DNA from: Crambe crambe
Lineage: Eukaryota > Porifera > Demospongiae > Poecilosclerida > Crambeidae
DNA: 64,000 nucleotides
Assembly: GCA_963924555.1 (NCBI GenBank)
Contig: OZ004584.1
Coordinates: 3,285,001-3,349,000 of the forward strand
Reading direction: 5' to 3'
Shown here: one piece after another, positions 60,401 through 64,000 of the stretch
Layout of the letters: the number at the start of each line of letters is the position of its first letter
Numbering within the stretch: the first letter of the stretch is position 1
Notes under the pieces: generated by a model
Databases searched by the model: none
What the model saw: the letters and a program-made list of their open reading frames with translations, nothing else
Told to the model about the DNA's origin: nothing
Position numbers and translations under genes: made by a program

Positions 60401-61059
60401 ATGTAGTAAGGGAAGAGATTATCATGATCAACAAATCAGATCACCTCCCTAACAGAAACCTTCAGTTGCTTACTCATTTCTGCAGGGAATAAGATAATAA
60501 TCAGTCAGCCAAGATAATATTATAATCATGCAAGAATGTAAAGAAGTGTAGCTGGTTGATCATCAAAGGTCTTTCAATAATGTAATCAAAAGATGTTTGT
60601 CCGAACCAAGTAAGCCTTGAAGTATGTGGAAGAGCTGGTCCAGGAAGTACTAATACTCAGTTCATAGCTGCAATAGACAAGTAGCACCTTTTTAGATCAG
60701 ATTTCTTCGAGGGAGAAACCTCTCCACTGATCATCCTTAATACTTAATATGGGCATAAACTGCAAGGCAGCTGACTTCAAAGGTAGTGGGTTTTACATGA
60801 CATGTCTTCAAAATGAAAACACCTGTGTTGTAGCTAGCATAGCAGTGCAGTCTTGGACCAACCCTAACCAACAGGGCCTAGCCTACCAACTTACCCAAGG
60901 AGGGATTGGTCTAGCTAAGTTACTCCACACAGACCCTAGATTTAGAAGGCCACAATCTGGGTCACATCCCATAATGCCTATCTTATAGTCCACTATAAAG
61001 CCAAGCCATACTCAATACCAACTAGCTAGCTTGGACACTATGCAGAGTTATGTCCCAAG

Positions 61060-61213
<154 letters not shown>

Positions 61214-62317
61214 AGTGATGCTTAATTATACAATCACCTGATTTGTGTAAAGGTGTAAGTACTTCTATCTCTAACATGTGATGTGTGATTGATCATCCCA
61301 GTTGGTTGCTAGCATGATAGTACTTATCTAGCTACTTAGTCTAATAGCTAGCTGGAGAGTGGCCATTAGTAGCATGTATATACTTCTTAGCAAGACTCGC
61401 ATACACTTTTCTTAGGCAAACAGTCAGCTGCTCTGTTGTTTAATGTCATGTGACTAGCATTGCCAAGCTGAGAGGATTTTGCCACAGCCAAGAAATGGGA
61501 AGGCAATTCTAGCACTCCTTACATTTCTAGTGTTACAGGCCAAAGAGATGATAATGGAGAAATGGTGGATGTGAACATGCATGCAGTTCTGTTCTGTTTA
61601 GCCTTTGTTATACTGCAACAAAAGTAGCTTCTTGCTTACTTGAAAGAATCGAAGACTAGTGACATACTGTGCAGAATCATAGAGTAGAGTACACATTACA
61701 CATACTCCATGAGGTAATTAACCCAGAGAAGTGATATTACACTTGTGTCAGGGAGGAGTACATACGTATTGTCCATGGCACCTTTTAAACTCCCATAGGA
61801 TCGACATTAACTGCTTTCCTTTTCCTGTTTATACTTCCCAGGTCTGGTGGGGTCGTCTGGTCATGGTTAGCTGAGTCTTTCGACCAGACCTATCCTGTAC
61901 ATACTTATACATAGAGTTCACTTCCTGAGTGAATTAAACTTGGGTGTCATCACAATTGGGAAAGTCTAGGATCCAGGGTGTTATCAGGATTGGGCGTGGA
62001 TAAATAAGTCTAGGGTCCAATGTCCTGACGTAACAGTTGTGACTGTTGTGCAAAGATGTAATACTTACTTCAGTTGCAGTTATAGCTAAAGTCTCACTCG
62101 AGCCCTTGGCCATTCGCTATATCTGCTCTAACTTTCTCAATTCTTGACCAAATTTCATATTTAAAACAACAACTGAGAGCTGATCAACCACTCTAATTCT
62201 AGTAGGGATTAAGCCTATGTATAGTTAGAGGTGAACTTGGGAAAAAATGCAACTTAAAATACACAGGAAATGTTTGCTCCTCATAATCTTTTTTTCTTTT
62301 TCTTTTTTTCCTTGCAG

Positions 62318-62350
62318 GATCCAATGTGCACTTACAAACCAGACTTCACA
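62318..62350 (+). CDS. Candidate further exon of the IGF2BP-like gene
   Basis: A 33-nt open stretch coding for DPMCTYKPDFT is flanked by a pyrimidine-rich acceptor (CCTTGCAG) and a good donor (GTAAGTC). Its phase (0 in, 0 out) fits the KH1 exon ending at 57232. The peptide does not look like the second half of a KH1 domain, so other exons probably lie between, or it may be an alternative exon or a chance match. Confidence 0.3.
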
Positions 62351-62394
62351 GTAAGTCAACCAAAAGTAGTTTACGTAGGTAGAATTTAAGAACC

Positions 62395-62600
62395 AATTAT
62401 GTGATGGATAGTAATTAGTATCCTGTGACTGAGTGAGTGAAGCCCCAGAGCACTCATTCACATGATGGTGGATAGTACTAAGTATCCTGTGACTGAGTGA
62501 GTGAAGCCCCAGAGCACTCATTCACATGATGGTATTATGTGATGGATGCCAAGTATCCTGTTACTGAGTAAGGTTGGGGAAGCCCCAGAGCAGGTAATGG
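62395..62600 (+). repeat. Tandem repeat, about 66-bp unit, nearly three copies
   Basis: Units contain AAGTATCCTGTGACTGAGTG, AGCCCCAGAGCACTCATTCA and CATGATGGTGG. It starts about 45 bp after the candidate exon at 62318. Confidence 0.8.
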
Positions 62601-62839
62601 TGGTTGGTTGGTTGGTCAAATATCAGACCAAAACTGCATTGATCAGCAATGTGCCAGCTGCTCACTTTTTGTTGTTGTTCTTCTTCTTCTTTTTCTTGTT
62701 ATTCTGTCAACAGTTGACTGTCAAATGATCAGTATTTGACTGTTAAGTGTTTGTGCTGTGGGAGCTAACACATGAGAATAAGAATAGGGTGGGGAATGAG
62801 ATTGCATTTCAATTTCCTCACAGCAAGTGAACTAATTTA

Positions 62840-63040
62840 AAGTCTGTTCGGGTTCACTTGATCCACTAATCAATCATTCACTGTTACTCTAACCTTTCTC
62901 AGTTCTTGAGCAAATAAAACACCAGCAGAGAACTGATTACACACTCTATGAACTGGTTTTTGAAATTTGGTTAAGAATTGAGAAAGTTATAGCAGTTTAG
63001 AGTGAATGATCAAGGAATCAAGTGAGACTTTAATATGGCA
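62840..63040. repeat. Inverted-repeat element of the AATTCTT(A/G)ACCAAATTT family
   Basis: Left and right arms (about 75 bp each) are imperfect complements containing TTCACTTGAT, TCATTCACT and TTCTCA(A/G)TTCTT. Related sequences lie at about 48765-48830, 54480-54610 and 62085-62210, often with CTCATAGA(G/A)TGGTTGATCA. Confidence 0.6.
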
Positions 63041-63737
63041 ACACACACACACAGAGTGCATGTGAACTTTATACAATGACGCAGGAACAATGTAAGAAAC
63101 AATAACAGAATCTATATTTGGTATCTTCTATTGTTATAATTCCCACTTGCCACTACTGGGGAATGTAGTGGAGTAGTGAGAGTTTTAGAGTGACTAACTA
63201 CGTGCCTATATGTAACTAACTATATACATGGACTGTGGATTGTGGCATTCTAATAGGCATACAACTCCCCCCAACAGATGGCCTGGGTTATGACAGCTCC
63301 AACCATATTTATCGGCTCTATCACTCCATGTAGCAGTTGTGGGTACCCTCAATAAGGATAAAGTCTCATGCCTCTACTCACACTGCATTGTACTCCAGAT
63401 ATGGAGTCTGAGCCATCAATTAGAAGAGCTCTAGTGCTTATGGTGATCGAATTAAAGGGGGTAGCATTGCTATAATAATGATGCTAAATGTCATCCATTC
63501 TTGAAATTCATCCTCCCTGTGATAGCAAACCATCCCCCATGCCCTTACTGATCATGCAAGGACACCCAAAGTCTCCAATCATCCAAAATTTCAGTCATTT
63601 CTCCAAATTCAGTATTAATTTTTGGGAAAAACAGGGAATAGAAATTATGTTTCAGTGATTTGTTGGAATCAGTGGATCGAGTATTTTAGGCAGCAAATGA
63701 GATTGAGTTGGAGACATACACTGGACACCTCACAGTG

Positions 63738-63990
63738 CAACCCTTACGGTGCAACCCTTACAGTGACCCTTACAGTGACCCTTACAGTGACCCTTACGGT
63801 GACCCTTGTATATATAGTAAAGGATTAGTGACACTTATAGTAGAGGATATCATGTCCTTATAGTAGAGGATCTTACAGTGACCCTTGCAGTAAAGGATCT
63901 TATAGTGGATAATCTGTCTTTAGTGACAGGATCTTAAAAGAGTCCTTTTTTGTAGTATGTAGAGGATCTTACAGTGACCAGATCTTGTGA
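63738..63990 (+). repeat. Minisatellite of GTGACCCTTACA and TAGTAGAGGATCTTA units
   Basis: A 14-bp CTTACAGTGACC unit occurs five or more times, then mixes with a GTAGAGGATCTTA unit to near the window end. Confidence 0.75.
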
Positions 63991-64000
63991 TATCTCAACT

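Overview
The window looks like a demosponge (Porifera) nuclear genome. The genes are intron-rich with GT-AG splice sites. The base composition is AT-rich and full of short CTAGCTAG-type runs, microsatellites and small inverted-repeat elements. The proteins are long mosaics of ankyrin or kelch repeats, GTPase modules and death-fold domains, of a kind that is expanded in sponges. No bacterial features were seen. This assignment is inferred from content, not from a database match. Exon models below were built by hand from splice consensus and reading-frame continuity.

Left part (1-11.1 kb, + strand): a small gene for a TGF-beta-like cystine-knot ligand with a signal peptide but no visible prodomain (1206-1592). 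After a gene-poor 4 kb comes a complete ten-exon gene (5506-10543) for a 1,492-residue protein with the order ankyrin repeats - ZU5 - UPA-like - Death.

Middle (11.1-30.2 kb, mostly - strand): a single-pass membrane protein with an N-glycosylation-rich repeat stalk (11137-11823); a complete ten-exon gene (21885 down to 14017) for a 1,457-residue protein with kelch repeats, a death-like segment, a Roc-like GTPase, a Death domain, a transmembrane helix and a last Death domain; and a DUSP11-like RNA phosphatase gene (24031-25121, 5' end not found). Next to the phosphatase gene sits a decayed Ty3/gypsy element. A scrambled partial copy of the phosphatase gene lies at 12.3-12.5 kb, on the other side of the kelch gene. 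Between genes are LINE and hAT-like remnants and many MITE-like inverted repeats.

Right-middle (32.2-44.5 kb, - strand): a complete two-exon gene (39696 down to 32207) for a 2,439-residue protein with about 50 ankyrin repeats, a Roc GTPase, a COR-like region and two Death domains. Behind it are a decayed second copy (about 39.96-43.08 kb) and scraps of a third (about 43.2-44.48 kb), so this was a tandem family.

Right part (45-64 kb, + strand): seven or more exons of an IGF2BP/IMP-type RNA-binding protein (RRM1, part of RRM2, KH1) spread over more than 17 kb of repeat-filled introns. The gene runs off the window.

Three intact genes within 34 kb combine a repeat-type recognition module (ankyrin or kelch) with death-fold signalling, and two of them add a P-loop GTPase. 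This resembles a clustered set of intracellular sensing or cell-death genes, analogous in layout to NLR, UNC5/PIDD and Roco proteins. That role is inference.
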